DNA of 16,563 nt from JACQXM01 sp964569425 (GCA_964569425.1 CAZMVD010000093.1:1-16563); one strand, 5' to 3'. Numbered from the stretch's first letter, positions 1 through 7,390 are shown. Numbers and translations are program-made. Notes: generated by a model from the sequence alone, not told the origin.

Positions 1-59
1 CGGTGCTCCAGAACGTGACCATCGGCAACCTGGTGTTCTCGAACTTCGCGAACAACTAG
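1..59 (+). CDS. C-terminal end of an unidentified protein (partial)
   Basis: The reading frame beginning at base 3 is open and ends at TAG (57-59). It encodes the last 18 residues, VLQNVTIGNLVFSNFANN. The alternation of hydrophobic and Asn/Thr residues is compatible with the end of a beta-rich secreted or structural protein, but this is too little to name a family. The strong intrinsic terminator 63 bases downstream supports this being a real plus-strand gene end. The rest of the gene lies outside the window. Confidence 0.55.
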   Translation, partial: VLQNVTIGNLVFSNFANN

Positions 60-122
60 GCCCACTGCTGTGCGACCCGGCCCTGGTGGCCTGGCCGCTC
101 AGTGGAAGTTGACGTAACCATG

Positions 123-166
123 AGCCCGGCGGACGGGGATTCATTCTCCTCCGCCGGGCTTTCTTT
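123..166 (+). terminator. Rho-independent terminator
   Basis: A perfect 11-bp stem is formed by 123-133 (AGCCCGGCGGA) and 150-160 (TCCGCCGGGCT) with a 16-base loop, followed directly by TTCTTT. This is a classic intrinsic terminator and closes the partial gene ending at 59. Confidence 0.9.
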
Positions 167-331
167 GCGCTGAATTGACCTTAGTGCCGGTTGGGTTTGC
201 TCATCGAATGCTTCCCGGCGGCGCCGGATCGCGCCGCCAACTGCCGCTGATCAACACCTGTCGGCGAACCGGCCTTCGGGGTCTGGGCTTCAGAGCGGAT
301 TTCGTAACCGGCCGAGAGGATAGGGCGTGGG

Positions 332-697
332 CTACGAGAAATGGCTTCGGATGCGGATGCGACCTAATTCGATAATCGCCAGGTTTCCAGCAAGATCGGT
401 GCTGTTCATTTGCGCGATAGCGGACAGGACGGCCGACACCAGGGTCGCGGTGGAAAGGCAGGAGGGAAGCCGAACCACGATAATCCCGCGATGGGATCCC
501 GTAGGAAAGTCGAGGATGTTGGCGAAGCCGAGGTCTTCGGTGATCAGAATGGCCCCATGGTCGATGGCGAATTAGAGGATCTGTCGCTCGCCGTCTCCGC
601 GTAAGCCGTGATCGCGGATATCCAGAACCTCGTGCCCGGCGATGCCAAGAGCTGCGCCCAACGAGCGGGGAATGTCTTCATCCATGGCGAACCGCAC
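332..697 (-). pseudogene. DUF5615 PIN-like toxin (VapC45-type), interrupted by an in-frame stop
   Basis: Read from GTG at 697 down to TAG at 332-334, this is a 121-codon frame that matches the usual length of DUF5615 PIN-like proteins. The start VRFAMDEDIPRSLG matches the family's MRFLLDENIPRSL pattern, and the second part has LITEDLGFANIL and GSHRGIIVVRLPS, the conserved acidic TED motif and the strand after it. Codon 42 is TAA (572-574), located exactly between QIL and FAIDHGAILITEDL, where the family normally reads straight through. No frameshift is needed, so a single nonsense change explains the break. No ATG follows the stop until far into the C-terminal part, so reinitiation of a working toxin is unlikely. 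The gene starts 3 bases after the DUF433 gene, the usual antitoxin-toxin order. Known members of this pairing are VapBC45-like. The activity (RNase) is inferred from the family and is probably lost here. Confidence 0.8.
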
Positions 698-700
698 AAG

Positions 701-925
701 CTAACTCGCCACGTGGATGCGTTCGTTCTCAATGATCGAGGCGGCGTATTCCAGGGCGGCCAGGACGTCTTCCCGCGTGAGATCATATTCCCGGCAGACT
801 TCCTCGTGGGACAAGCCACCCGCCAACTTGCCGAGTATGAGGTCCGCGGGCACACGCGTTCCCCGGATCACCGGGCGTCCGAAACGGACCGACGGGTCGG
901 CCGTAATTCGTTCCGTTAACTTTAT
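701..925 (-). pseudogene. DUF433 antitoxin (VapB45-like), no normal start codon
   Basis: The minus-strand frame ending at TAG (701-703) encodes a nearly complete DUF433 domain. It has ERITADPSVRFGRPVIRGTR, then VPADLILGKLAGGLSHEEVC and REYDLTREDVLAALEYAA, and ends IHVAS. DUF433 proteins are about 75 residues, small winged-helix-type DNA-binding antitoxins. At the expected start position the codon is ATA (923-925). Upstream the frame runs to a stop with no ATG, GTG or TTG, and the only internal GTG (in RPVIRG) would cut off the N-terminal part. The gene either starts from a rare ATA or has lost its ATG. The partner toxin just downstream carries a nonsense codon, so decay of the whole pair is the simpler reading. 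I annotate from the ATA codon. Confidence 0.7.
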
Positions 926-982
926 GAACTGACTCCGCGCGAGTGCGCAGCCCTACCGAAGCGGCGGAATTGACTCTATGTT

Positions 983-1012
983 ATTGTATGTTCTGCCGAA
1001 TGCCCACGACAA
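983..1012 (-). promoter_or_regulatory. Candidate sigma70-type promoter for the DUF433-DUF5615 pair
   Basis: On the minus strand TTGTCG (1012-1007) is followed after 18 bases by TACAAT (988-983), about 57 bases ahead of the DUF433 frame. The surrounding bases are locally AT-rich. This is pattern recognition only. Confidence 0.3.
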
Positions 1013-1076
1013 CCAGACCTACATGCCGAGAGCGGATACCGGGCGGAATGCCGGTGTGCGCCTCGGTAATGTCGGG

Positions 1077-1157
1077 CTACTGCGTTTGGATGAGAAACTG
1101 CAGAATGGTCAGCATGATGCCAATCACGGCGGCGGTGACGGCGATGAAGTAGGTCAT
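1077..1157 (-). CDS. 26-residue single-span membrane peptide
   Basis: Starting at ATG (1157-1155) and ending at TAG (1079-1077), this frame encodes a peptide that begins MTYFIAVTAAVIGIM and ends LTILQFLIQTQ. Nearly every residue from 3 to 23 is hydrophobic, so it should form one transmembrane helix with very short flanks. A GAAAGGA Shine-Dalgarno sequence lies 8 bases before the ATG (1172-1166), which is the main evidence that it is translated. It sits 128 bases downstream of the Rieske gene on the same strand and could be co-transcribed with it. It is too short for standard gene callers. I do not recognise a family; it is not obviously KdpF or a CcoS/CcoQ-type oxidase subunit. Small single-span peptides often stabilise larger membrane complexes, but no partner is visible here. 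Confidence 0.55.
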   Translation of the reverse strand: MTYFIAVTAAVIGIMLTILQFLIQTQ

Positions 1158-1165
1158 GACGTCGG

Positions 1166-1172
1166 TCCTTTC
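1166..1172 (-). promoter_or_regulatory. Ribosome binding site of the 26-residue membrane peptide
   Basis: The minus strand reads GAAAGGA, 8 bases before the ATG at 1157. It decides in favour of this tiny gene being real. Confidence 0.55.
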
Positions 1173-1238
1173 AATGGGGGTTGGTCCCGCGGGACTTTCC
1201 CCGAGTTTATCGGCACATTTTCAGTTAGACTATCGCCG

Positions 1239-1263
1239 CCCGCGCCCCGCGATGCGGCGCGGG
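1239..1263 (-). other. GC-rich stem-loop after the Rieske gene
   Basis: CCCGCGCC (1239-1246) and GGCGCGGG (1256-1263) form a perfect 8-bp stem with a 9-base loop, 22 bases after the Rieske stop codon. There is no T-tract on either side, so it is not a standard intrinsic terminator. It may stabilise the transcript end or reduce read-through into the 26-residue gene. Confidence 0.35.
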
Positions 1264-1285
1264 ACCGGCGGGGTACCCCTCCGGA

Positions 1286-1618
1286 TCAGGGCAGATCAAC
1301 CCAAACTTCGCCGGATCGGACCCGGGCAGGGTAGCAGGTCACCCGCGCCTGGGGCGAATGGGTGCACCGGCCCGTCTTGAGCTCGAAGTTCCAGTGGTGC
1401 CAGGGGCACGTGACGGTGCCGTTGGCCAGTTCGCCGCCCGAGAGATTCCCGCTGGCGTGCGGACAGGCGTTATCCAGAACGTGCACTTCGTCCGCACCTT
1501 CCGTCCGAAAGACGGCCAATTCGCGGCCGCCATGTTCGACGAAAGTTCCGCGGTCCGTCCGGCATTGCTCCAGTGCGATCAGGCGGACCCAGGGCATAAG
1601 GGCCATGGTAAGAGGCAA
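1286..1618 (-). CDS. Rieske [2Fe-2S] ferredoxin-like protein (NirD/BphF-like)
   Basis: This 110-residue protein is a single Rieske domain, an electron-transfer module carrying a [2Fe-2S] cluster bound by two Cys and two His. The ligand motif is complete: C52-P-H54, sixteen residues, then C71-P-W-H74, within NACPHASGNL and VTCPWHHWNFELKTG. The length fits stand-alone Rieske ferredoxins and small nitrite-reductase (NirD-like) subunits. No oxygenase, reductase or nitrite reductase gene is adjacent, so the redox partner is unknown. The annotated start is TTG at 1618; ATG codons at 1606 and 1597 are equally possible, and the last (MPWVRLIALEQC) would match the family's usual N-terminus best. No clear Shine-Dalgarno sequence distinguishes them. 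There is no signal peptide, so it should be cytoplasmic. Confidence 0.85.
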   Translation of the reverse strand: MPLTMALMPWVRLIALEQCRTDRGTFVEHGGRELAVFRTEGADEVHVLDNACPHASGNLSGGELANGTVTCPWHHWNFELKTGRCTHSPQARVTCYPARVRSGEVWVDLP

Positions 1619-1692
1619 GTTTCGCGTTGTCGATGACCGCCGCGCAAAGACCGCTCAACCAATGGTGCGGTGGTGGCTCGCATGTCTGCACG

Positions 1693-1721
1693 TTGACCCT
1701 GTAGCGCGCGGGGCGTAGACT
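1693..1721 (+). promoter_or_regulatory. Candidate sigma70-type promoter of the VWA gene
   Basis: TTGACC (1693-1698) and TAGACT (1716-1721) are separated by exactly 17 bases, giving 5 of 6 and 4 of 6 consensus matches. It lies 50 bases ahead of the ATG at 1771. Confidence 0.5.
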
Positions 1722-1770
1722 CAAACAGATAGTTATCGGTACAGCGCGCCGTATCGACGGGGAATTCTCG

Positions 1771-2724
1771 ATGAACAGGCCCGAGGCGGCAGTCGGCGGG
1801 GCGATGGTATGGGAGCGTCGCGCGGGCCATGCGGGTTCGGCGTCGGGGGCCCTGTCGTTGCGCGGCCTGGTTACCGCGTGGGGCGTTTCGCTGTTTCTCC
1901 ATATCGCAGCGCTGGCGGTCATGCTGATGGTGGTCTTTCCCTACGCGCCCGCCGAGCCGCGCGAGATTCCGGTTACGCTGACCGACGTCGTGGGAGAATG
2001 GGACCCGGCGTCGGCCGCACCCGTTCCCACCAACGAATCATTGTCGGCCGATCCGCGCGCGCGGGCACAGCAGCAGGTGCTGCCCCGGGTTTCCGAGTCG
2101 CTCGCCGACCTGTCGGCGCTCACCGCGACAGTGGACTTGCCGATCATCGGGCTCGGCGCCGGGGACGGTGATTTGTCGCAATATGGCCTGAGTGCCGGCC
2201 CGGCCGGCGGACCGGAGTTCTTCGGGCTGGGCGGCAGCGCGCGCGGCGTCAAGAGCATCGTCTATGTGGTCGATCGCAGCGGTTCGATGCTGGATACCTT
2301 CGGCCACGTTCGCGGAGAACTGCGTCGATCCATCTCGGGCCTGCGGCGCAGCCAGAAGTTTCATGTCATTTTCTTCAGCTCCGGGGAGCCGGTCGAAAGC
2401 CCGCCGCGCAAGCTGGTCAGCGCCATCGAGGCGCGCAAGTCGGAGTTCTTTGATTTTCTGCAGAGCGTTATGCCGCAGGGCAGCACGCACCCGGAAGCGG
2501 CCATGCGCCGCGCCCTGGCGCTCGAACCGGACCTGATCTACTTCCTGACCGATGGGGAATTCGACCGCGGCCTGCTGGGAAGGCTCAACGAGTGGAACCA
2601 GAGCCGCCGCGTTCGCATCTACACCATCGCCTTTTTTGATGCCGCCGGGGCCACGCTGCTCGAGCACATCGCGCGCGAGCACAAGGGCGAATTCAAGTTT
2701 GTGTCCGAGCATGATTTACCCTAG
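1771..2724 (+). CDS. Membrane-anchored von Willebrand factor A (VWA) domain protein
   Basis: The product is 317 residues. One hydrophobic segment (about residues 33-57, VTAWGVSLFLHIAALAVMLM) anchors it in the inner membrane. A Pro/Ala/Ser-rich linker (about 60-155) then leads to a C-terminal VWA domain (about 160-310). The metal-ion-dependent adhesion site is complete: DRSGS (D168, S170, S172), a Thr in GSTH (T239) and LTDG (D261). VWA domains of this type bind ligands through a divalent metal and usually act as assembly or scaffolding modules. The Arg-rich stretch before the membrane segment predicts that the VWA domain is outside the cytoplasm. The next gene overlaps by 14 bases and encodes an exported repeat protein, so the two are likely one operon and may interact. 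The start is the first ATG after a candidate promoter; ATG at 1804 is a possible alternative. The specific role is unknown. Confidence 0.85.
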   Translation: MNRPEAAVGGAMVWERRAGHAGSASGALSLRGLVTAWGVSLFLHIAALAVMLMVVFPYAPAEPREIPVTLTDVVGEWDPASAAPVPTNESLSADPRARAQQQVLPRVSESLADLSALTATVDLPIIGLGAGDGDLSQYGLSAGPAGGPEFFGLGGSARGVKSIVYVVDRSGSMLDTFGHVRGELRRSISGLRRSQKFHVIFFSSGEPVESPPRKLVSAIEARKSEFFDFLQSVMPQGSTHPEAAMRRALALEPDLIYFLTDGEFDRGLLGRLNEWNQSRRVRIYTIAFFDAAGATLLEHIAREHKGEFKFVSEHDLP

Positions 2725-3793
2725 TGGCATGGCGGCGGGTGGCGCGCGAATGCGGGCGATTCTTGTTAGCGCCGGCGTCATGCTCGCAGCGGGGCCGACG
2801 GCACGCGGCGATCAGCTCGTGGTGCGCAAGATCAGTTACCCGGGCGTCAAGATCGTCGCCTTCAGCGAGGGGAAGCTCCAGTACCGCGGACCGGGGGGTG
2901 ATCTTCGCAAGGCCGAGCTTGCCGACGTGGACCTGATTGTCGCCGAGCGAGGCGAATCGTTCTCCGACTTCAACCAGGCGGAACGCCATTTTGCCGGGGG
3001 TGAGTGGGAAAACGCCATCGTTCGTTACCGCCGCACGTTGCGTCTGAGCAGTGACTTCTGGACCGACCTGATCACGGCGCGATTGTTGATCGCCTGCCGG
3101 CGCGCGGGCCGCCAGGACGAAGCCGTGACTCATTTTGTCCGGCTCCTGCGGGCGGCCGGCCAGGGGCCGCAAGTTGCGGCGGGCCTGTTTCCTTTCGCAA
3201 CCGGGAAATTGCCGGCGGAATCCTTTTCGCGTGCGTTGGAGCAACTCGATTCCGCCGCGGAAGAGATTTCGGATCCGTCGGCCCGTTCCCTGCTGGTGTT
3301 GGCGCGTTTCGATCTGCTACGGGCGCAGGGCGACCCGCGGGCGGCCGCCGCGGCGCCCGCGGTCGCGGCGCTCGATCTGCCGCCACCGCTGCGCCTGGAA
3401 GGTTTCTACTCTCTGATATTCCAGGCGCTTGCCGACGTGCTTTCCTCCGCAGGGGATGCGGCGGCGCTGGGGCAACTCGATCGGGCGATTCGCGATTGCC
3501 CGCGCAGTTCGTTGCCGGATTTTCTGCTGCTCAAGGGCCGAACGCTGATGAAGGCGGCGCAGTCCTCCGAGGACGTGATGCGCGCTTCCTGGCCCTTCCT
3601 GCGCATCGTGGCCCACCTGCCGTCCGATCCGCGCGCCGCTGAAGCGCTCTACGAAACGGCGCTGGCGATGGACCGGTTGAATCGCCGTGACCAGGCGCTC
3701 CAACTGCTTCACGAGTGCCTGGCGCACCCGCGTGTGAGCGCCGCAGTTCGCACCGCGGCCGAAGGGTTCCTTGCGCAGTGGAAGTCGCCCTGA
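2711..3793 (+). CDS. Exported TPR-like helical repeat protein
   Basis: From ATG at 2711, which overlaps the end of the VWA gene by 14 bases, this encodes 360 residues. ATG at 2750 is an alternative and would give a cleaner signal peptide (MRAILVSAGVMLAAGPTARG, cut near ARG-DQ). After a short beta-like segment (VVRKISYPGVKIVAFSEGKL) comes a long Ala/Leu/Arg-rich alpha-helical region. One clear TPR-like unit is FNQAERHFAGGEWENAIVRY, and another occurs near the C-terminus around ALYETALAMDRLNRRDQALQ. The fold suggests a periplasmic protein-interaction scaffold. The gene overlap with the membrane VWA protein suggests coupled translation and a shared function. No catalytic motif is seen. The frame is open for about 160 bases upstream of 2711, but that part overlaps the VWA coding region and is not expected to be translated. 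Confidence 0.75.
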   Translation: MIYPSGMAAGGARMRAILVSAGVMLAAGPTARGDQLVVRKISYPGVKIVAFSEGKLQYRGPGGDLRKAELADVDLIVAERGESFSDFNQAERHFAGGEWENAIVRYRRTLRLSSDFWTDLITARLLIACRRAGRQDEAVTHFVRLLRAAGQGPQVAAGLFPFATGKLPAESFSRALEQLDSAAEEISDPSARSLLVLARFDLLRAQGDPRAAAAAPAVAALDLPPPLRLEGFYSLIFQALADVLSSAGDAAALGQLDRAIRDCPRSSLPDFLLLKGRTLMKAAQSSEDVMRASWPFLRIVAHLPSDPRAAEALYETALAMDRLNRRDQALQLLHECLAHPRVSAAVRTAAEGFLAQWKSP

Positions 3794-3821
3794 GGCGCGA
3801 TGCACAGCGGTTGAGAGAAGC

Positions 3822-3833
3822 GGAACCGGTTCC
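3822..3833. repeat. 12-base perfect palindrome between convergent genes
   Basis: GGAACCGGTTCC is perfectly self-complementary and lies in the 52-base gap between the TPR-like gene (plus) and the anti-sigma gene (minus). There is no loop or T-tract, so it is not a convincing terminator. It could be a protein-binding site or chance. Confidence 0.3.
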
Positions 3834-3845
3834 CGCGGGCACGTC

Positions 3846-4652
3846 TTACGGTGGGGAGGTGGGGCCGGTCTCGGGTTGCGCCTCGCGGGCGGGAATGTAG
3901 AACGCGTCGAGAAATCGGGGCGCGGGTAGCGGCGTCAACTCATAAAGGACCAGCGTCCCCAACTCACGGCGGAACAGGTTCAAGCCGGATTCCGCGGCGA
4001 CGGTCGGCCGGGCATCGAAATCGATCTTGTCTACGAACACCAGAACGGAGGCATGACCGGCGCGCGCCAGCATGTGAATCGTGCGCCGACTCAGCGAGTT
4101 GCAATAGGCCAGGCCGACCATGGCATCGCCGGGGGGTAGCTGTGCGAGCAGCAAGGGCTGGCCCAGTTGCTTTTGAAACGTCTGTGCGAAGATTTCGTCC
4201 GACTCGCAGACCCAATCGGGCGCAAACCCGTCGGCGAGTTCGTCGCGATACACGGTTTCGAATGTCCGGTAGTGCTGTCCTGCGTAGGGATCGAATACCG
4301 GCTGCGGGCGCAGGTAGCTGATGATCTGCCAGCCTGAAACGCATGTCAGCGCAAGGAGCGCTGCCACCGCCAGCCAATGCCGCCGGCGCGGCGGTTTCTG
4401 CATGCGGACGGCGACGCCGGGTCGGCCGTTGACGGCAGCAGCCTGACGTACGTGAGCAACCAGGGCGTCGCTTGCCGAAGGGGTGAACCGGCGGCGCACG
4501 GCGGCGTCGATCGACTGTTGCAGCGCCAGAGCATCGCGGAGCCCGCTGTCTGCGGCCAGGCGACGCTCGAATTCGGCGCGCTGATCGTCGGTCAGCAGCC
4601 CGTCAACGTAGGCGTCAAGCTGAGCGCTGGAGTCGGCGCCGTCCCAAGTCAT
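3846..4652 (-). CDS. Single-span membrane anti-sigma factor without a zinc motif
   Basis: The product is 268 residues. The first 70 residues have the helical anti-sigma domain pattern (AQLDAYVDGLLTDDQRAEFE, then RRLAADSGLRDALALQQSID). The HxxxCxxC zinc ligands of ZAS-type anti-sigma factors are absent. An Arg-rich stretch (PPRRRHW) precedes one transmembrane helix (about 92-113), followed by a periplasmic sensor region of about 155 residues of unknown fold. The gene start overlaps the sigma gene stop by four bases (ATGA at 4652-4649), the usual arrangement for a sigma/anti-sigma pair made in fixed ratio. By family knowledge it would hold the sigma factor at the membrane until a signal inactivates it. 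The signal is unknown. The pairing is inferred from position and the N-terminal pattern. Confidence 0.75.
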   Translation of the reverse strand: MTWDGADSSAQLDAYVDGLLTDDQRAEFERRLAADSGLRDALALQQSIDAAVRRRFTPSASDALVAHVRQAAAVNGRPGVAVRMQKPPRRRHWLAVAALLALTCVSGWQIISYLRPQPVFDPYAGQHYRTFETVYRDELADGFAPDWVCESDEIFAQTFQKQLGQPLLLAQLPPGDAMVGLAYCNSLSRRTIHMLARAGHASVLVFVDKIDFDARPTVAAESGLNLFRRELGTLVLYELTPLPAPRFLDAFYIPAREAQPETGPTSPP

Positions 4653-5251
4653 GCGGGGGGCTCCTTCGGTGCGGCGCGGTCGGGCTGGAAAGCGGCGAGG
4701 CGCTCGCGCAGGTATCGTCTGGTTCGATGAACGTGGCTCATCGCCGTACCCTCTGGGATTTCCAGCAACTCCGAAATCTGGGTATAGGGCATTCCCTCAA
4801 TGGTGCGCAGCAGCAGGCATGCCCGTGGTATATCGGCGACTTCGGCGAGGGCGCGTTCAATCCGGTGGTCAAACGCAGCCTCGGAAGACCTCGATTCCGT
4901 TTCCGCCCCGCGCAGCGAGACCTGTTCAATGTCCGGATCATGCTCGGACCAGCCGGTGGCGCGGCGTTTGCGGTCCTTGCGAACCATGTTGAGGCCGACA
5001 AACCGGACCATCTGTCCCATCCATGCGGCAAAATTGGTTCCGGGCTCAAACTCGTTGAGCTTGCCCAGCGCAATCATGGCCGATTCCTGGAGTACATCCT
5101 CGGCACGGGAGGAGTCGCCGACGGTGCCGACGGCGATCAACCAGAGGACGCGATAAGATTCCTTCAGGTGCGCGCAGAACGATTGATGATCGAAACCGCC
5201 TGGGCGAGAAGGGGCGCCGTGTCGCGTGATTCGCTCCACTCGCTTGCGCAT
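4649..5251 (-). CDS. ECF-like sigma-70 family RNA polymerase sigma factor
   Basis: The 200-residue product has the two domains of ECF sigma factors. Region 2 is at about 33-97 (YRVLWLIAVGTVGDSSRAED, then NFAAWMGQMVRFVGLNMVRK), and it binds the core polymerase and the -10 element. Region 4 is at about 132-186 (ERALAEVADIPRACLLLRTI, then YTQISELLEIPEGTAMSHVH), a helix-turn-helix that reads the -35 element. The pattern resembles the sigma group common in Rhodopirellula and Verrucomicrobia. I chose ATG at 5251 because AGGAAAGG lies directly ahead of it; the frame extends to a TTG at 5326 that would add 25 unconserved residues. The stop overlaps the anti-sigma start (ATGA), so the two are translationally coupled. 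The gene lies 158 bases downstream of mutL on the same strand, and whether it has its own promoter is not clear. Confidence 0.88.
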   Translation of the reverse strand: MRKRVERITRHGAPSRPGGFDHQSFCAHLKESYRVLWLIAVGTVGDSSRAEDVLQESAMIALGKLNEFEPGTNFAAWMGQMVRFVGLNMVRKDRKRRATGWSEHDPDIEQVSLRGAETESRSSEAAFDHRIERALAEVADIPRACLLLRTIEGMPYTQISELLEIPEGTAMSHVHRTRRYLRERLAAFQPDRAAPKEPPA

Positions 5252-5409
5252 CCTTTCCTGTTGGCTACCCAGATAGCCATGTCCCCAGTGTCCGCGAGCC
5301 TTGCAATTTGCCGGCCCTCTTCTCAAATCTCAGCGCATTTTCCGTTCCGGCTGGGATGGTCGGCTCCGTTTCCTCCCGCACCGGGTAGTCGGGCCCAACG
5401 CCAGGCTCA

Positions 5410-7332
5410 TCAGGTCCGCTTGAACTGGCGGTCCAGGTCGGCCTTGGTCAGGCGAAGCGTAGTCGGACGGCCATGCGGACAATTGCTGGACTTGTCCACC
5501 AGGTGCCGCTGCCGCATGAGCGCTTCGATTTCCTCTGGAGACAGGGGGTCCCCCGCTTTGACCGCCGCTTTGCAGGCCATCATGTCGAGTATGGGGTGGA
5601 TCGCCTTTTCGGGGCCCGCACCCTCCGGCTGTTGCTCAAGCTGGTCGAGCAGGTCGCGCACAAAGGGGGCCGCGTCGGCGTCTTTGAGAATGGTGGGCAA
5701 GGCATGAATGGCGACGGCATCGCCCGCGAACGGCGAAAGGTCGAGCCCCAGGCGATGGAGCAGGTCGGCGTGCTCGTCGAGCAGGTCTGCCTGGCGCGGC
5801 GTAACTCTGATAGTCTCCGGCAGAAGCAGCCGTTGCGATTCCAGCGGACCGCGCGTGATGCGCTCGCGGAGCTGTTCGTACATGATCCGTTCGTGGAGCG
5901 CGTGCTGGTCGATGATGATGATGCCGTCCTCCGTCTCGGCCACCAGATAGAGATTGTGAAGCTGAATGGCGCGGGACACGGGGCGCGCATCAAACTCCCC
6001 GCGCCCCGGGCGCTGTCCCGAGTCCTCAGGCGGACCGCCGATGGAGGGTTGGGCGGGGCTGCTGTACAGCGAGCGCCAGATGGTCTCGGCATCGAGCGGT
6101 ATACCCGGCGGCGCGGTCGCGCCCGAAGATGATGGTGGGAGCGGCGCCGGCGGGGGTGCGTCCCCGGCTGCGGACGCGGGCCACGTTTCCGGGCGTTCAG
6201 GCGGCAAAGCGGCGGGCGGCCCGGCCGAGGGCGCCGTGCGGGTGAATACTTCGGCGAACTCGCGCCGAATACGTTCCTGTTCGGCGGGGTCAATGGACGG
6301 CTGCGCAACAGGGGGGCGCAGGCGCGGCGTCAGGTCGGCACGCTGCAACGTCTCGCGCAGCGCGCTGAGCACCTGCGAATGAACCAGCGACGAATCGGCC
6401 CAGCGGACTTCGATCTTGGTGGGGTGGACGTTGACGTCGACCTGCGATGGGTCGATTTCCAGAAACAGAAACACCACCGCGTGGCGGTTGGGTTCCATCA
6501 GCCCGCGAAACCCCTCGCGGACGGCGTGCTGAAGAAAACGATCGCGTACAAAGCGGTGGTTGACGAACGCGTATTGCCATTGCGGCGTGGCGCGTGACTG
6601 AGCGGGCGGTGCCAGATAGGCCTCCAGACGCAGGCCGCGTTCCGAGCGCTCCACGTGCAGGAGTGCCTCGGCCAGTTCGTCGCCGAAGAAACGAGCGATA
6701 CGCCGGCGTCGGTCACTGCCGGGTGGGGCGTTCACCGTGACCCGCGCGTGGTTGGTGACTTCAAAACCCACCGCGGGATGCGCCAGCGCCAGGCGGGTCA
6801 TCTGCTCGTTGATATGGCCCGTTTCGGTGGACGCGGCACGAAGAAACTTGCGCCGAGCCGGAACATTGAAGAAAAGGTCCCGCACCTCAACGATGGTGCC
6901 GGGTGGGCAGCCGGCGGCCTGGGAGGTCTCCAACTGTTCGCCGACCACGTGGATCTCGTGTCCCTCGCCCGCGTCGGGCGTGCGCGAGCGAATGCGCAGG
7001 TCCGCCACGGCCGAGATACTCGCAAGGGCTTCGCCCCGAAAACCAAGCGTGGTGATGCGATAGAGGTCGTCATCCGCCGGCAGTTTGCTGGTGGCATGCG
7101 GCAGGACGGCCAGGCGCAGCTCCGCGGGGGTCATCCCCGCGCCGTCGTCGGTGACGCGAATCAGCCGGCGGCCGCCCTCTTCCATGGCCAGCGCGATGCG
7201 CGTGGCTCCGGCGTCCAGGCTGTTCTCGACAAGTTCCTTGACCACGCTGGCGGGGCGTTCGACGACTTCTCCGGCGGCGATGCGATTGACCAGCAGGTCA
7301 GGCAGGATGCGAATACGCGGAACCGTGGTCAT
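5410..7332 (-). CDS. mutL: DNA mismatch repair protein MutL (endonuclease type)
   Basis: MutL couples mismatch recognition by MutS to strand incision and repair. The 640-residue protein starts with a GHKL ATPase domain: ELVENSLDAG (catalytic E33, Mg-binding N37), TDDGAGM (D62), and TLGFRGEALASIS (95-107). A transducer domain follows (VNVHPTKIEVR, about 301-310), then a Pro/Ala-rich linker (about 340-450). The C-terminal domain has the metal-binding nicking motif DQHALHERIMYE (D475, H477, E481, E486), plus ACKAA (586-590) and CPHGRP (C618, H620). These mark the endonuclease form found in bacteria without MutH. The start is ATG at 7332; the frame extends upstream another 46 codons, but MTTVPRIRILPDLLVNRIAA begins where known MutL proteins begin. 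No obvious Shine-Dalgarno sequence precedes it. It is divergent from the gene at 7485. Confidence 0.97.
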   Translation of the reverse strand: MTTVPRIRILPDLLVNRIAAGEVVERPASVVKELVENSLDAGATRIALAMEEGGRRLIRVTDDGAGMTPAELRLAVLPHATSKLPADDDLYRITTLGFRGEALASISAVADLRIRSRTPDAGEGHEIHVVGEQLETSQAAGCPPGTIVEVRDLFFNVPARRKFLRAASTETGHINEQMTRLALAHPAVGFEVTNHARVTVNAPPGSDRRRRIARFFGDELAEALLHVERSERGLRLEAYLAPPAQSRATPQWQYAFVNHRFVRDRFLQHAVREGFRGLMEPNRHAVVFLFLEIDPSQVDVNVHPTKIEVRWADSSLVHSQVLSALRETLQRADLTPRLRPPVAQPSIDPAEQERIRREFAEVFTRTAPSAGPPAALPPERPETWPASAAGDAPPPAPLPPSSSGATAPPGIPLDAETIWRSLYSSPAQPSIGGPPEDSGQRPGRGEFDARPVSRAIQLHNLYLVAETEDGIIIIDQHALHERIMYEQLRERITRGPLESQRLLLPETIRVTPRQADLLDEHADLLHRLGLDLSPFAGDAVAIHALPTILKDADAAPFVRDLLDQLEQQPEGAGPEKAIHPILDMMACKAAVKAGDPLSPEEIEALMRQRHLVDKSSNCPHGRPTTLRLTKADLDRQFKRT

Positions 7333-7390
7333 GGGCGTTGTCAGGTCTGTCGCGGGCCCGGCGCGGCGGGGCAGAAGAACGCTTCCTGCC

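Noticed and set aside
217..238. Perfect 8-bp inverted repeat GGCGGCGC/GCGCCGCC
   Set aside because: It has no T-tract or gene end next to it and is easily formed by chance in such GC-rich DNA.
608..919. Plus-strand 103-residue open frame
   Set aside because: It is the antisense of the DUF433/DUF5615 pair, whose family motifs are clear on the minus strand.
5344..5348. GGAAC on the minus strand upstream of the sigma gene, as an ECF -35 autoregulation site
   Set aside because: There is no matching -10 (GTC-type) element at 16-17 bases, and a five-base motif is expected by chance.
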